From positions 1 through 6,064 of the forward strand of contig JABGXK010000117.1 of assembly GCA_018675825.1 (NCBI GenBank): a DNA stretch of 6,064 nt. The letters are read 5' to 3'. Position 1 is the stretch's first letter; each line of letters begins with the position of its first letter. The notes below the pieces were generated by a model that saw only the letters and a program-made list of their open reading frames with translations, was not told where the DNA came from and did not search any database. Of this stretch, positions 5,833-6,064 are shown one piece after another. The translations under genes were made by a program, and so were the position numbers. The DNA comes from Flavobacteriales bacterium (GTDB lineage: Bacteria; Bacteroidota; Bacteroidia; Flavobacteriales; BACL11).

Positions 5833-6064
5833 ATGAAAAAATATTTTGTCCTATTCTTAAGTTTTGTATTAATTAGTTCATTAATTGAAGCTCAGAATAT
5901 CAATGATTATAAAAAAAATAATTCAACTTTTTTAAATTTATTACCTTCTAACGCTAATCCTGAAGATTTAAGACCTAGTGATATCCCAAGTACCCAAGTT
6001 CTTAAACAGATGGGCTTTAGTGAAGAAGAAATTCAAGAAGCTATGGATTTTAAGTTTAGTGAAG
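5833..6064 (+). CDS. Secreted protein of unknown function, N-terminal part (cut by right edge); possibly a polysaccharide export protein
   Basis: An open frame from ATG at 5833 runs 77 codons to the right edge with no stop. It begins with a clear signal peptide: MKKYF, a hydrophobic core VLFLSFVLISSLI, then EAQ, with cleavage likely after Ala20 or Gln21. There is no lipobox cysteine. The mature part starts with a polar Asn-rich stretch, then PEDLRPSDIPS (43-53) and an acidic amphipathic helix-like segment around QMGFSEEEIQEAMDFK (59-74). The product is therefore exported to the periplasm or outer membrane. The segment faintly recalls the N-terminal region of Bacteroidota SLBB-domain capsule or exopolysaccharide export proteins, but the diagnostic domains would lie beyond the window, so this is only a guess. 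The 6-nt gap after the acyl-CoA dehydrogenase suggests co-transcription. Another ATG at 5828 is followed at once by an in-frame TGA and is excluded. Confidence 0.8.
   Translation, partial: MKKYFVLFLSFVLISSLIEAQNINDYKKNNSTFLNLLPSNANPEDLRPSDIPSTQVLKQMGFSEEEIQEAMDFKFSE

Noticed and set aside
5828..5835. ATG at 5828 as start of the last gene
   Set aside because: It is followed by TTA then TGA in frame; the ATG at 5833 opens into a proper signal peptide.
5824..5835. Terminator after the acyl-CoA dehydrogenase
   Set aside because: Only 6 nt separate the two genes and there is no GC-rich hairpin, so read-through is expected.
1..6064. Defence, mobile-element, CRISPR or RNA-gene content
   Set aside because: The window is filled by recognisable housekeeping and transport genes; no direct-repeat array, transposase, terminal inverted repeat or tRNA-like cloverleaf was seen.

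Overview
The window looks like ordinary chromosome from a low-GC (roughly 30% by eye), probably marine member of the Bacteroidota, most likely Flavobacteriales. Four things point this way. The amino-acid dehydrogenase belongs to a sequence type I know from flavobacteria. The NhaD and AnmK proteins carry Bacteroidota-style motifs. All six genes lack a Shine-Dalgarno sequence and have A/T-rich leaders. Matches to the Bacteroidota -7 promoter element (TAnnTTTG) lie where promoters are expected. All four visible stop codons are TAA.

Layout: four genes run leftward from about 4626, in transcription order anmK (anhydro-N-acetylmuramic acid kinase), a Glu/Leu/Phe/Val-type amino-acid dehydrogenase, an MscS-family mechanosensitive channel, and nhaD (Na+/H+ antiporter). 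The nhaD gene is cut by the left edge after 392 codons. Gaps are 38, 3 and 12 nt, so at least the last three genes look like one transcription unit. A 60-bp divergent region (4627-4686) separates them from two rightward genes: an acyl-CoA dehydrogenase and, 6 nt after its stop, the first 77 codons of a secreted protein cut by the right edge. Genes fill almost the whole window, and no stretch over 60 bp is gene-free. I saw no RNA gene, CRISPR array, insertion sequence, long repeat or convincing hairpin terminator.

How they may work together: the nhaD/MscS/dehydrogenase cluster combines sodium-proton exchange, hypo-osmotic pressure release and a glutamate- or branched-chain-amino-acid-linked dehydrogenase. 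This fits salt and osmotic homeostasis, but that link is inference from proximity. AnmK recycles cell-wall sugar and the acyl-CoA dehydrogenase serves fatty-acid or branched-chain acyl-CoA oxidation; nothing in the sequence ties them to the cluster beyond position.

I did not find a convincing undescribed system. The points most worth a second look are the unidentified secreted protein at the right edge, the composition of the dehydrogenase-MscS-NhaD cluster, a 21-bp in-frame duplication at the start of the MscS gene, and the compact divergent promoter region.
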